Source of the DNA: Sclerurus mexicanus
Taxonomy: Eukaryota; Chordata; Aves; Passeriformes; Furnariidae
Reading direction: 5' to 3'
Length of the DNA: 64,000 nt
Assembly (NCBI GenBank): GCA_013396755.1
Contig: VWZF01001682.1
Span: 1,905,883-1,969,882, forward strand
Numbering within the stretch: position 1 is the stretch's first letter; the number at the start of each line of letters is the position of its first letter. Positions 50,979 to 63,700 of this stretch are shown piece after piece. Made by a program: the position numbers and the translations under genes. The notes beneath the pieces were generated by a model. It worked only from the letters and a program-made list of their open reading frames with translations. It was not told where the DNA came from and made no database searches.

Positions 50979-51191
50979 TAAATCAAATATTTTACTACTT
51001 AACATATATTCAACAGGCTTTGGGTTCCTAGTGATTTCATTGAAAATTATTCTTCTGTTTACTTGGATGATTTATAACTTTTTTCTAGAAAGAAAGAAAA
51101 TGTGTAGTTCTTTTTATGCTCTACCAAGCTTATCAGCTCTGTGCTTAATAGTTTTTAAGGTTTTCAAAAAATTTGATGGTCACCTCAGCCT

Positions 51192-51276
51192 TTAAAAAAA
51201 AAAAAATCAAAATTAAAACCAACCCAAAACAAAACAAACAAAGAAAAACACCAAAAACATAAACAACAGCAAAACC
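51192..51276. repeat. A/C-rich low-complexity tract
   Basis: A long A run followed by AACCAACCCAAAACAAAAC words. It is the A/C-strand counterpart of the T/G tracts. Confidence 0.8.
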
Positions 51277-51450
51277 TTCACTGGGGTGATTCATAGTTAG
51301 GATTTTAACATATTTTAGAGTTCCTATTACTGCTTTCTCAAAAACCTTCTTACATAAAGGTTAGAACTTGAATTCTCCCATTGGATAGCAATATTTTCAA
51401 TAAGCCCTGTCACTTGGGTGGCAACACTTTCAGTGAGCCCAGTTAAAACC

Positions 51451-51494
51451 ATAAAATCATAAAACTATATAGGTTGAAAGGGATCTATGGATGC
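51451..51494 (-). mobile_element. CR1 3' tail, part 1 of a split copy
   Basis: The plus strand reads ACCATAAAATCATAAAACTA, then ATAGGTTGAAAGGGATCT, matching the reverse complement of a CR1 3' end (aatcatagaatca...aggttggaaaggacct). The match stops at 51494, where an LTR begins, and resumes at 52011. Confidence 0.7.
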
Positions 51495-52004
51495 TGTTGG
51501 AAGGAAAGGGTTAAAAGCAGAAGAATGGTGAGGATGATAGTTCACTCCAGTGACCTTGCAGCTGGGAATACCAAGGCCTTAAGAGTAACAGTGTGGGGAA
51601 ACCCCATATGACTACTACTGTTTATCCTCTGTCTGTTTTGAGAAGCAAAATCTCTGTGTAGAGATAACCTGGGTGTTTGAAGAGACTTGGAGGCACTCTC
51701 ATGGCCATGCTTGAACTCCATGCTTTTGGGAGAGAGGTCAAAGCTCAGAAATCATAAATAGGACAGGAGACATCACAGTATGGTGGTGCACGGGCAGGCC
51801 CTTGATAAAGCGGATGCCTGCAAAGCAAGTCTGCCACCCACCAGGATGGACTAAGCCTAATGGTGACTGTGTTCCCCCTTTTGTGTCTCTGCCTGGGTGT
51901 GGCTTTGGGATCCTTCAGTTAGTGAGGTAATCAGGTAAATTTACTCTGCATTTCAGCTGTGGTTTTGGGGTAGTTCTGGCTGCCTGCCTTCCTTGATTCA
52001 CACA
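51495..52004. mobile_element. Solo LTR inserted in CR1, 6-bp target duplication
   Basis: A 510-bp block begins TGTTGGAAGG and ends GATTCACACA, giving TG...CA termini. The flanking hexamers GGATGC (51489-51494) and GGTACC (52005-52010) agree at four of six positions. Removing the block plus one hexamer rejoins the CR1 as GGATGC+ATGTAGTGCAACC, which aligns with CR1 GAGATCATCTAGTCCAACC. A 6-bp duplication is the length expected of class II (ERVK-like) avian retroviruses. The subfamily and strand are undetermined. There is no retroviral coding sequence. Confidence 0.6.
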
Positions 52005-52010
52005 GGTACC

Positions 52011-52190
52011 ATGTAGTGCAACCTTGTACTCAGAGCCAATTGTGGCTGGCTGCTGAGAGCTTTGCACAATTGGATTTTCGAGTACCTCCAAGGATGGATG
52101 TTGCACAGTCATCTTTTAGCCCCGTTCCATTACTAATTGCACTTCCTGTGAATAAGCTTTTTTTCTTTATTGGGTTAAAATTGCCCATGT
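52011..52190 (-). mobile_element. CR1, part 2 of a split copy
   Basis: Continues the CR1 interrupted at 51494. TGCAACCTTGTACTCAGAGC, TTTTCGAGTACCTCCAAGGA and TTCCATTACTAATTGCACTT correspond to successive parts of the CR1 3' region read in reverse (ccaaccccctgctcagagc, ttttgaatatctccaagga, ttccaatgctcaatcactct). The inner boundary near 52190 is fuzzy. Divergence is high, so this copy is older than the LTR it contains. Confidence 0.65.
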
Positions 52191-52465
52191 TCTAATGTCC
52201 ATAGCCTCACTCACTTCTGCTATGCATTTCTGATAAGCACTTCACTTAATCTTCCCTGCAAAGTTGTTAACATCAAGGTTTTCCCCCTTGGATTAGTTTT
52301 AAGTTTGATCAACTTTGTTTCTCTCAGCTATTTTGTTTGTTATTCCCTTGACTCTCTTGGTGGCTTCTGGTAGCACTACCTCCATTACGTCTATTGTATC
52401 CTGGAGAATCCAAAACTGGTCACACTACACACTTATTAACAAATATTAAAAGAGTGAGCCTATTT

Positions 52466-52527
52466 AAAAAACAAACAAACAAAAAAACCCAACAAGAAAC
52501 AACCCCCCCACAACTAACAACAAAATC
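52466..52527. repeat. A/C-rich low-complexity tract
   Basis: AAACAAACAAAC words followed by a CCCCCCC run and ACTAACAAC words. Confidence 0.75.
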
Positions 52528-55107
52528 ATGGTTTGAAATAACTACAGAAAGCAAGAACCACTCTCGTGCATTTAACAAAGAGTAATAGAGTAAATGATGC
52601 TTCAGTGAGGTGAGGAGTTCTGTGGGAGAATATCATTTGGATGATAAATCTGATACAGATTTAAAGTGACCTCTGAGCAATGCAAGATAGGTAATAAGAA
52701 AGATTAAAAAGTCTCACTATAGAGTATATTTTTAATCTCCTCTTTATCTAGCTTTAACTTCCAGCCATTGAACTTGGTTTGGTGTCTTCCTTCTAATACA
52801 AGAGCTCTTGTCCACTTTAGTCAGTGTTTTGATATTTGCCAAAATACTTTCAAATTGTCCAATAGAATTTTCAGAACTGCAAGTAAAATCTTTTTAAAAA
52901 ATATAATTTAATTCTGTTACCTAAAAATTCGATTGGAATTAAAATTAGGGCAAATAAAATATTTCATTCAACATATAATTTTTACTCACTATTATAGGTG
53001 AAATTGGCAGGCAGGACTTGCAAAGGTTGTTTTCGTAATTTCTCCTTAATTGCTACTTACAATATTACTATCTAGCCCGTTCCTGGGCCAAATAATTGTG
53101 ACTGCTCCAAGTTCCTCTATCTAAAACATATCCTATTCCCAAATCCTTTCTCTTAATAATGTCTTTTCTTGAAATGTAGTTGAACCTCTCATGATAATCT
53201 GTCTGCCCAACTCTTGCAGCTTCCATTTCTCATGGGTGTGGCAATTGTGATTTTTCCCCTGCATGTAGCCCTTTGCCCTTTGTGTTCTTCTAGCCAGCTG
53301 TTTCTTGGCTTCACTTTGCAACTCTGGCTCATCAGCTGGCTTCTACTGAAAGCTAACTCTCCTTTCGTCATTATTCACATCATGAAACCAATGCACACAA
53401 CTGATCATTTTGTGATATTTGTCTACTTGTTAATGTCTTAAAGGAAAAAGAAGAGAAAGTTTCTTGTGCAACATGGATCTTTGGAAAGAGTTTTCTGTAA
53501 ACGTCCTCAGCTGTTCTAATGCTGCTCTTTAGATCCCTCTTTCAAAACTTGGGTTTGGAATGCTTAAAAAAACCCCATGATAGTTGTTTGCTGTGTGTCT
53601 AAAATCCATCCAGCACGAGGTAAAGAATCTCTCAGTGGGAATTGGCTAGAGGTTATGCATACCTACAGCCCTTGGTTATGAAGCAGAATTTCCTCTTCCT
53701 TTTAATCTGACCCAAGAGCTACACATTCTAAATGACAGCAAAGCCAGAGTATTTAGAGTGTCTCATTTCTTCAAAGAATTACCCTTTGGGACAGAAGGAG
53801 ACTACTACAAGAAAATTTGGGAATAGCTCCATTTATCTTTCTTTGAAGGAGGTATATCTTTTTCCTGTTGACTGTAGGGGAGGTCAAGGTAAACCACCTG
53901 TGCAAGTGGGATGTGAAAGGTATTATGATGTGTTCTCTAGGGCTAGTACTGATCTTTATAACGTTTTATGTTTTATTAATGATCTTTTAGCATTATGCCA
54001 AAATGTGTCTGATCCAAAAGTGGATTTTTTTAAGAAAAGTTTTCTATGAGCAGTGCTTATTCAAGCTTTTTGAATTATTGTCTCTGTTCATAAGATGTCA
54101 GTATTTCTAAGCTCAATCAATTCTTACAGTGTGACAAGGAGAAATCTGGAGTCATCCTGCCCATCTGATTTACTTGAATTGGTCATTAAATTTTAACAGA
54201 AAATTCTGTAGAATATCCAGGTACTTCATGGAAAACTATATACAGGAAAAGTGTTTATTCCTAGACGGAGTAAGAAACAGAACTGAAAGGTGGAAAACAA
54301 ACATGATTGAACCTGTAAAAAGTGAGTATAGGAGCTTCAAGGACTACTAAACAAAGCCACTTACAGCTGGACAGTTAAAAACAAGACAAAAAAGTGTGAA
54401 AGATATCAGTGATTGAAAATATGGAGTGATAGGTAAAAGTGGAATTGTCGTTTACTTAAAGTATTGTTAGTGTGAAACTGCTATATCTCAATGTTCTTTA
54501 AAGGTGCAAGTAAAAGTACTACATGCAGTCTCAAAAGAAAGGAAGCAAAAGAGCTATAAAAATGAATGCTTTCTTTTAATCCTACATATTTCAACAGAGG
54601 TAAAGGAAGATGTTAACTACATAGTTATTTCTGTTTTTCATTTTAAAGTGGTGTTTGTATTTAATGTTATTTTACAACGCTGTCAGCTTAAACAGAATTT
54701 GATTAAAGCAACACACTGAAGGTATGGTATATTTTATGGCTTTACCCTGTTGACCATAAAGGCCCAAGAAACAGGTATTAGGGTCTTGCAGATATGAATG
54801 TCTAAAAAATTTTTCATTGTAGTGTACTAGATTTTTAGAGATTGGACATTACCTCACTGCAATGGTAATTTTCCCTTAGAGACACTGTCTGCTAAATGAT
54901 CTGGATGTAAAGATTGCAGCTGTGTTTCAAATTATTTTCTAATCTTTTTGCAATTTTTTATAAATTTGTATTGCAAAGAAAAATGTCTAGGCAGTAGTTT
55001 AGATAAGAAATATTCTCTCATGTTCTTCAGATCCCTAAATCTTTCCCATGAGCATGATTGTGTTTTCTGGTTGTTTTGTTCCTTATTTAAATGGATTATT
55101 CACTTTC

Positions 55108-55152
55108 AGAACAAACAAACAAAAAAAGTGTCCAAAACCAGCACCACCACCC
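55108..55152. repeat. A/C-rich low-complexity tract
   Basis: GAACAAACAAACAAA followed by CAGCACCACCACCCCC. Low complexity, no coding potential. Confidence 0.65.
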
Positions 55153-57620
55153 CCAAAAGCCATAGACAGTTATGACATTTAGTCAAACACAGTAAAAGGT
55201 ATTTAATTTAATTGCATTTGATAAGGGAACTTCTAGACAAATGCTTTTTTGATCATAAGAAAGGAATTGGGAGAGCTTTTTGGCGAATGCAAGCTCAAGT
55301 TCTGGGCCTGGTAGAACCCCTATGTGGCTGAATGCTAACTCACAGTACATTTGGGCTCTTCACTGTAACAAAGTTCTTTCTGCCCTGTGCTGTTTGCTTA
55401 GCTAGGGTTGTTCTTATGGTTTCCCCATCTAGAACTCCTCATTCCTTCTCTAAAAATATTTTTATAATTGTATTTAGGAGTGAGAGCTCTAGTGTTACCC
55501 CCATGCTAGTTTTGGAAAGAACACCTACGGAAGAACATAACTCATTCTCATAGGAGCCTCATCTAAGGTTTCCAGTAGAATAAAAAACAGAACACACAAA
55601 AAAAGAAACTAATTACTGCTCTAATTCAGCTGGACTGCTTCAAAAATACTGCAAACCTTTTAGGCTGTGCAGAAAACATGCTCAAAATGGCTGTGGTTTC
55701 AGCAGGAAAGAAAACACAGGCTACTGTTGCAAGATATTTGGGCAACTAAGGAATTCACTTCCAAGAAATAGAACCTGTTATTATTAACCACTCAATATTA
55801 TGAAATCTATCACACTGTCTTTACCTAACTTTTTTTCAATTAGATGAGGATTTCAGAAAATGTTGAGCAGTGTTTATGAGAAAATACACATCCCTGGCTA
55901 CTGTTGCAGAGTAAAGAAAGGAAAGAGGCCGATGCACCCCAAACATCAGCTTACAAGAGCAGCAGAATCATTGGTGATTTTTATTTCTTTTCAAAAGGAA
56001 AAATGTTATTTCCTGACCAACTCTTAAAAGGAATTTTATAAAAGAAGCAGAACCACTGTGCATGTCCACTGGTAGTTCACTTATAGAAACACCATGTTTT
56101 GTAGTCCTTTGTTACTGTATTGTTATCATCCATAGAAGTCCCTGACAGCCACTCACTCAGAAAGCACGACAGTACAAAGGAAGAAATAAAGAAAGAAATA
56201 ACTGTATTAAATTTGTCTACCCTTTAAATAAAGTTGCCATTTTCCTCACAATCTGTCACAAAGTAATTGTTTTGCTATCTAGCTGTAGCAAATTTTAACA
56301 GCAAGAAACTCATTATTTAAAGGGCTTTTAAATTTTATATTTTATCTCATTCAACAGTAATCTTTCAAATTCTGTTCCTTTATTCTGCTAATGCTACTGA
56401 CTAAATTGCTAGCAATGTATTATTTCTCATTTGGGTTGATGTTCAATGCTGAAGAAAGTTGTAGTCCAGCATGCTCTCATTTCTTGGTTTCGTGGCATTT
56501 TTAGCGTAATATTCCTGAATACTTTTCACATAAATTGTCCCGGAGACCTTAGCCTTTCTATGAAAGGTGAACAAAAGGACTGCATGTTTAGGTACAGGGC
56601 TGTATTGAAAGCTAACTTTCCTGCACTCAAGTTTGAAAATTTGAATTTTTTTTTTCCCCCTTTTTTCTTCAAGGCTATGCATACCTTACATGGAAAATCT
56701 GCATTGTTGTGGAATGAAAGTAGACATGGGAAAAGTGTGGATGGGTAGCACATGTCTGAGGCAATAGACTACTTTCTTCTATCATATGTTATAGTAAAAC
56801 AATAAGTGCAATTGAACCTGGCTGTCCTTATAATTTCAAATTCTAAAATAAATCACAGTATTTTGTTATATATGTACATTGATATACATATTTATGTCCA
56901 CCTGGAAAAATATGGATTTAATACAATTATAATTTAATGCATGGGAATCTGTGTAGTGATGAAAAGTACAAACATTATTCTCAGATCTTGGCTAAATAGG
57001 TGTAAATATCTTCTCTAATATTTTACGCACTTGTAAAAGAAGCACTTACCTATACATCTGTCTTGTATAGTGTCTATTTTGGTGAGGTTTGCAATCAATG
57101 TGTCTTTAAAAAGATAAATCCCCAATTTCTAGGTTAGGTCTCAGTATTATTAGAATTATATTCAGCTAGGTAAATGATGCTTACTATTTGGAAATTTTTC
57201 TCTAATGACTTTTAGCTTCTGTTGAGAGTGAATGATTCTTTTTACTAAACAGAGTAAGATTTTTGGCACAATTTTTTGTACCATTCTGTATGTATCTTAT
57301 TTACAAAGCAATTAAATAGCCTCATAGTATCATATTTCTCATTCAGCATTCATGTGATGAAGGATAACGTACATTTAAGCTTTGCTATTTTTTTTGTTTG
57401 ATGCAGTTATATGTATCTGTATTTTCAATGTCATCAATATGCCTTTATAACAAATAGAAAAACCTGATCAAGACATTAAATTTGTATTAAGGCAACTTGT
57501 ACCATGGTTAATCATTAGAAATATTTCTGGTGGTTTTTTAGACATTGAAGGCTTCATACCTTTTACTTCATTAGATATGGGTTACTCTCTCAGTAACAAG
57601 AGATATTAAGATTTCAGCCT

Positions 57621-57656
57621 CCTTTTCTTCCTTCCTTCCTTCCTTCCTTTCTTCCT
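57621..57656. repeat. (TTCC)n microsatellite
   Basis: Five perfect TTCC units at 57628-57647 with degenerate CT-rich flanks. Probably length-polymorphic. Confidence 0.9.
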
Positions 57657-58389
57657 GGGCAATTAATGGATTCTTTTAAATACTCAATATCAGTTCTCTG
57701 AGAACTGAGTAAGGCTCTGAAATGTGCTGCTCATAAGGGTGTAAAGGCATTTCACAGCTGCATAGGTCAAAAGGGTGTATGTAGAACTCAGTTTGTTGGA
57801 AGGTTTTTTTTTTTAATTCTTTTAAGTAAAATTAAAATCTGCTCTTAGGTGGTTTAGGTGGGGAGTTCTGTACTGAATTTTTCTGAGAAGTGTATTTTTA
57901 ACAAATAACCTAATGTTATTCTCAGGATGAGTTGACCTACCAGACTTTGGGTCGGAGGGGACAAGAGAGAATAAGCAAAGTTCTGATACAACATTTATAG
58001 CCAAAATAGAAGGACAATTTAACATTGTAGGACAACATTACTGTAAGTTTAAAACTATTAATCAGAAGTGATAACCTTGTTTAGGAAAAGAGTCCACATG
58101 CTGTAGCCTTTGTATGGCAAATTAGACACAGATGCCCTTTGCTGAAAGAACCAGTTTTTATCCAGATTTATTTTAGCTATCTGCAGGAGATTATTTGTCA
58201 ACTTAATTGGAGAAAAACCCCCAAATTATCACTAAGGCATAATTTACTTAGACCCTAACCTTGCTAGGATGTGCATTCTGATAATGCTTAGCTGCTCTGT
58301 TGGGTGATTGTTCCTACAGTTTATGCTTAGGCAGTTTATATTTTGAACATGCGTGTGTAATGTAGCTATGAAACCTTAGGCAAAATATG

Positions 58390-58640
58390 CTGCGGTATCA
58401 GCCCTTCAAGGTGACTTTCTTTCACGCTTTGGTGCTTCTTACATTTCCATTCGTCTGTGTGCCATATCTCGCTTCATATCCAGCTGGATTACACAGAAAT
58501 TGATCGTGATTTTTAAGATAGAGCCAAAACTCCCGGGAGATCATCTTTATGCAAATCACACACTCGAGAGGAGTGAATAGATGCTTAGAATAAAGGAAAA
58601 GTGGATAATTACCTTTTGGGTGGTAAATAATCATATGCCT
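58390..58640. promoter_or_regulatory. Candidate conserved noncoding element with POU octamer
   Basis: Seven CpGs lie within about 200 bp (GCTGCGGT, TCACGCTT, ATTCGTC, TCTCGCTT, GATCGTGA, CCCGGGAG, ACTCGAGA) in an otherwise CpG-poor region. Within it lie a perfect octamer ATGCAAAT (in TTTATGCAAATCACA), an E-box CAGCTG followed by GGATTA (a bicoid-type homeodomain core), and CATATG words. This clustering is typical of ancient developmental enhancers. The regulatory role is inference. Confidence 0.3.
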
Positions 58641-58960
58641 AAAAGAAGACAGAAAAATAAGCACTGTGTGTGTTTGTCTTTGATATTTTTCTCTTTGATA
58701 TAATTTAGGATTCTTGGTATAGTGCTTAATATTTGGAGACAAAATGTCATTTTACAGACAGAAGAATGTAATCTCATTATATTTTCTTGCTCTGTTGCAC
58801 ATCCTTCATTTGTTTCTCAATCTGTTAGTATATTATATTTCTGTAAATGTTCTTTTCATTTGTGTGGTTGTAGTTGGTTTTGTTTTTAAGGAAAAATGTA
58901 TGTATTTCAAACTTAAAGCGGTATGAGATTGGAAAATCCTGCCTGTAAGATGAGAGTTTT

Positions 58961-59062
58961 CCTGGTTTGTTGGGTTTTATTTTTTTGTTGGTGGAGTGAT
59001 TCTTTGGGGTTGCTTTGATTTTTTTTTGAGTTTTTTTGGGGTTTTTTTTGTTTGTTTTTTTA
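58961..59062. repeat. G/T-rich low-complexity tract
   Basis: T runs alternating with GGGG, GTTGG and TTTGTTTG words over about 100 bp. Confidence 0.8.
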
Positions 59063-60083
59063 AGAAGTAACCAGCCACAAAATAATTAATTTTGAAAGCT
59101 TCAGAAAACAATTAATGAGTTATCAATTTATAAATGCTATATGTACTTCTAATAACAAAATGAAAAATATTAAAATTACTTTTTAAATTGATCTCCTGTT
59201 ATAAAGGAACTTTAAGGGTTTTTGCGTACATGAACTGTATAATACTTAAATGATGGAATTCGTAATTTGAGGCAGTTTCAAATAGATGCTTTGAAGTATA
59301 TATGTACATTTTAGCCTCAAAGGAAATGCTGTTGCTCTTTGCACTGACCATTCTTCAAGTGTGCATGTGTGTGAGGAGTGGCAGTATTAAAGGTGCAAAG
59401 AGAAGTGAAATGTATAAGTCAACAAATTTTAGTAGTTTGCCTGAGTCATAAAAAAAGGTTATCAGCTGTCCATCCCTCTTCATATACCTAATATATGTGT
59501 GTCTGCATATATATGTATTCCTAGTTTGATTACTTACATTTAGAAGGAATATTCCTATTCTTCAAATTAAGAAAATATTGTTCTTTTTAGAATCAGAACA
59601 CTACTACTTAGGAGCTTGTTAACAAAGTATTTAGGAAAACAAACTCCCGTCATCTGTATGAGCTCTAAATAAATCTTTGAAGCTGTAAGAATTTCACTGT
59701 TTTTTTTTTACCATTTGTTGTTATACTACTACTCTGAGTTGCTTTTTGTTACTTTTTTTTTACTTAAGGACAATTACTAGCTAACTATTATGAATTGATG
59801 TATAAGCCAGTTATACAGATTCTTTTGAAATGTGGAAAGGTACCCGCATAAAGGGAAAAATAGATACTATTAAAAAAGGCAAACTGTATTTTTTCTTTAA
59901 AGTATATGTTAAAAGATTTACCCCCTAAAATAATTGTCAGTCTCTGCTGATAATGACTTAAATCCTAACTTCCATGGTAGATAAGGTTCCTCTTGATGGG
60001 TTTTGTGACCCACTAATAATTAAGTTAATGAGTTTTTCAGTTCTCAGATGAACAAACTCATTGTTTTCATTTGTAAATATAGC

Positions 60084-60730
60084 ATTGCAGAGTCACAGAA
60101 TGGTTGAGGTTGGCAGAGACCTCTGAAGGTCATTTGGTTCTACACTCCTACTCAAGCATCTAGAGCAGGTTGCCCAGTACCATGTCCAGATGGCTTTGAG
60201 TATCTCCAACGATGGAGACCCCAGAACTCTTATGCTGAGGGATGTGTTCCAGTACTCAGTCCAGTATTCAGTGTGACAGAGTGTTTCCTTATGTTCAGAG
60301 GAACTCTTCTGTGTTTCATTTTGTGCCTATTGCCTCTGGTCCTGTCATTGAGCCCCACTGAAAAGAGCCTGGCTCTATCCTCTTCACACCCCCTCTTCAG
60401 GTATTTATACACGCACTAACATAGTATCACTGAGCCTTTTCTTTTCCAGGTTAAAGTCCCAGCTCTCTCAGCCTTTCTTTAATCATCTTGGATGACTATG
60501 AAAATCCCTTAGCTGTCTCTGTGGCCCTTTGCTGCACTCTTGCCAGTATATCCCTCTTGTCATTTGGAGCCCAGAACTGGACCCAGCACTGAGAAGTGGC
60601 CTGAGTAGAGGGGAAGGCTCACCTTCCTTGCCCTTCTGGGAATACCTTGTCTAATGCAGCCCAGGATCTCATTTGCCTTCTTTGAGGCAGGGGCACATTG
60701 CTGACTCATGTTCAACATGGCCCCTACAGT
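60084..60730 (-). mobile_element. CR1 LINE 3' fragment
   Basis: About 650 bp follow the reverse complement of a CR1 3' region without large gaps. Landmarks on the plus strand are AGTCACAGAATGGTTGAGGT at the 3' end of the element, CTAGAGCAGGTTGCCCAGTA, TTGCCTCTGGTCCTGTCATT, CTCTTCACACCCCCTCTTCA, GAGCCCAGAACTGGACCCAG, and AATGCAGCCCAGGATCTCAT. The encoded part is the C-terminal end of the reverse-transcriptase ORF plus 3' UTR, with stops and indels throughout. The 60-codon minus frame at 60230-60412 is a CR1 remnant (it retains GLNDRTRGNRHKMKHR, like SDRTRGNGLKL in related copies). 5'-truncated, inactive. Confidence 0.92.
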
Positions 60731-63700
60731 ATGTATCTACAGCTTTAAAATGTAAGTGAATTTAAATTTCCTAGATATTTTTCCTGAAATGTAGTCAAGA
60801 CTTACTTATCTGTAATTGTTTCTTTGGGAGAAAAAAAAAATAGGTAGTTAGGTGAAACCTGTCAAGTCATATCTTTTGGGATTCATGGCTCTTTGCCATT
60901 AAATTTTGCCTTTATAGTAATTCTGGTTCTGTACTGAAATGATAACTAGATTATTGTGTCAGCCATTACACGAAAGACAAGTTGTCTTTTATATAGATTA
61001 ATATAATTTTCAAAGAATATTAAATGTAGTACATACAGTATGTATTTTGCAAGATATCAGAAATTGTGTTTATTAATGTTTTAGAATACTTCCCAGAGCA
61101 GAAAGAGTAGATAGAGCTACCATAAAAACTGAGCAGGTTGCATAAATCATCAACATGTGGAACTCTAGCTCATATTGATAAACACTTTACAGACAATCAT
61201 ATTCTACTGATCTGCTACTCAAGGTGAAGAGACTAGTAGGGCACAACTCCCAAACTTCCAGTGCTTTTGGAAACATTGAAACAAATGTTAGCAGGTGTAT
61301 CTCAGTGATAAAATTTTTTATAGAAAAGACAATTGCAAATATGTTACAATGGGTAACTACTTTAATCCACAATATAATGTGGCTGCACTGAAATGAGGTA
61401 TCTAAGAATATTATCAATTTGTTCTTTATAAATACTTGCAAAGCACTGAATAAAATTATATTCAGTGAAGTGAACTTTACACTGCACATTGTGTCTTACA
61501 TACATCCTAGGGCCACCTTCTTTGGCAAACAGCTGTGGCTGTTTGGCAAACGTGTGTCTGGGTCACAGCCCACTGTTGGCACACACCATGTAATTTTTCA
61601 CAAGTTCTTTGAGCAGCAATCAAGAAATCAATTTTTGGTCCTCGATTCTCCAGTTTCAGCCTCACCTTCTGATATCTAACATGTTCTGTAAATACATCTT
61701 ACCAACATTTGGTGCCCCTCCCTATAGGATTCTGTACAAATCTTTACGTTCTAATCCTGTATCCTTACAAACATTTTTATGAGGGAAACGTACCAGTTAA
61801 AAATAAGAAAAATGTTGTTCTTCCTTTCTGGATCTCCATCAACTGATCTGAAAGGGTACAGCCTTGAAGTCTGTGTGTAGTGTGTATTTCTTTTCTACAG
61901 TAGTTATCGCTTCATTTCCTGTGAGGGAGCAAAGATGTGATAAGATAAAAGAAATGAAGCTTTAAGCTATCTTTTTAATCCTCATTCCTAAGATTACTTT
62001 TAAAGAACGTATTTTCTCCTGTCTCAGGGGATGGTCCTGTGTAACTTTTACTAACATTTATTTTGGAAAAATGTGTTTGTAGAGATTGCCAAAATAACAT
62101 TCACACAAAAATTCATATCATGTTGATGGTTGTGCAAAATAATACAAATGTAATATATTTTGGTCAAACTTTGGTTCTCTAGAGAGAAAAAGTTTATTTC
62201 CTAGAAATTTCTTGTGCAACCTGAGTCTTTACGTTTCATCTAAAGCAATATTTTGCCACTAAAAAGGTCATCTGTTAGTCCATCAGTTATGTGGTGAGAA
62301 ACAACATTAAGTTTATCCTATGTTTTTTAATATTTTGTAGCTATTAACTGAAAAAGGCCATTTCATAATAGGAAAGGTTAGGATTCCAAGCATCAGGATT
62401 ATATATCAGGGTCTTTAGACAGGAAAAGGTTGGATTAGAGAGTTGATATACAGCAAAATTTTACCATGTAAAGAAATGTCTTGTAATATGGATGGAAAAA
62501 AAATCAGGATAAAAGCTGACAGAAATATGGAATTAAGGGCCAAGCAGGCACTCAAAAATTCCAAGTAAAGAAACTCCTTAGTATCTGGAGTCAAACTCTG
62601 CCCAGTTTGAGACTTTACAGATATTTCCCTTTGTGGAAGCAACTATTCAAAGTAACTGGGTTTATACATTTTAAAATGACACTTTTATAAGCATAGACTT
62701 TTGATTAATTGTTTTTTATCAAGCTTATACACTGTCAAATTCTATGTAACTATTTCAAAGTGTAATTTACTACTTAGCGTATGACCAAGATTTATCATGT
62801 TTGTCTTATTACCTGAAGAGGGACACTGAACTAAAATTTTTCACCTGGAAAGAGATATGGACATGTCTTTTTGTCATATCAGATGGGCTTGTCCGAGAGA
62901 AGATTTAGCTAATGACAAATCTTATTCTTTTGAAATTTATACCTTTCCTTTTAAATATTTCAAACTGAACTATCACAAAGCTATAAAATTCTCTTACTCT
63001 AAAATTCTTATTATTTAGTAAGAAGTCATTTGCTAGTTAGGTGTTTGGAATCTAGTTTAATGTTGTTAATTTTTATTTATCCAATATTTCATATTAAAAA
63101 TACACAAATACACAAGGTTTTTTCTTTTATGGGAGAATAGTGTTTCTTTGCAGCAATTTTGTAAAATACCTTCAATCCATTCAATTAAATAGAAACCTGT
63201 CCTTTATCAAGAAGGAGCAACATGATATGGCAGCATGTACGACTGAAGCTTAAAACACTAGCATAAAAAATAGAGGAAGTGTTATGGTAATGAAACTGCC
63301 ATATAACAGTTCAGAAAAAAAGCACATAAAGGAAAAACTGTTAAAAAAATTGATTATTAACAGTAGTTCAGAAGCAACAAAGGAAATTAGCAATATTTTA
63401 TTGTATTTAATCCATAAAATCCTTTCTTTTATGTCTCCAAAACTGTAGTCTGTAATGTGTGTGAAGGAATTGCAAATGTAAACTTTATCTTAAATTTAGA
63501 GTTTGATGAAATTGGTTTTGTCTTCTGTTGGATTTTTAATTAAGGCATGGTATTTGCTTTATATTTCTTCTATCAATTGCACCACCATCCTTCTGTAATT
63601 AAAGATTATTTCAAGTTTTAGAATAATGCCTGCTTTTAGGAGTCTAGTTTCTTTAAGTTCTGCATCATTAGATGTTTCACAATGATCTTTCCTAGTTCTT

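Larger units (their letters stand above)
49221..51191. other. Unique AT-rich noncoding sequence, no gene seen
   Basis: Contains two small tandem repeats (49609-49675 and 50941-50978). Other frames are short and unrecognised. Confidence 0.55.
52191..57618. other. Unique AT-rich noncoding sequence, no gene seen
   Basis: No recognised domain or repeat ends. Frames reach 105 codons (53732-54049) without similarity. A/C-rich tracts occur at 52466-52527 and 55108-55152. Confidence 0.55.
57657..60083. other. Unique noncoding sequence, no gene seen
   Basis: Mostly AT-rich. Contains the CpG-retaining block at 58390-58640 and a G/T tract at 58961-59062. The minus-strand 106-codon frame at 58422-58742 overlaps the block but is not protein-like. 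Confidence 0.55.
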
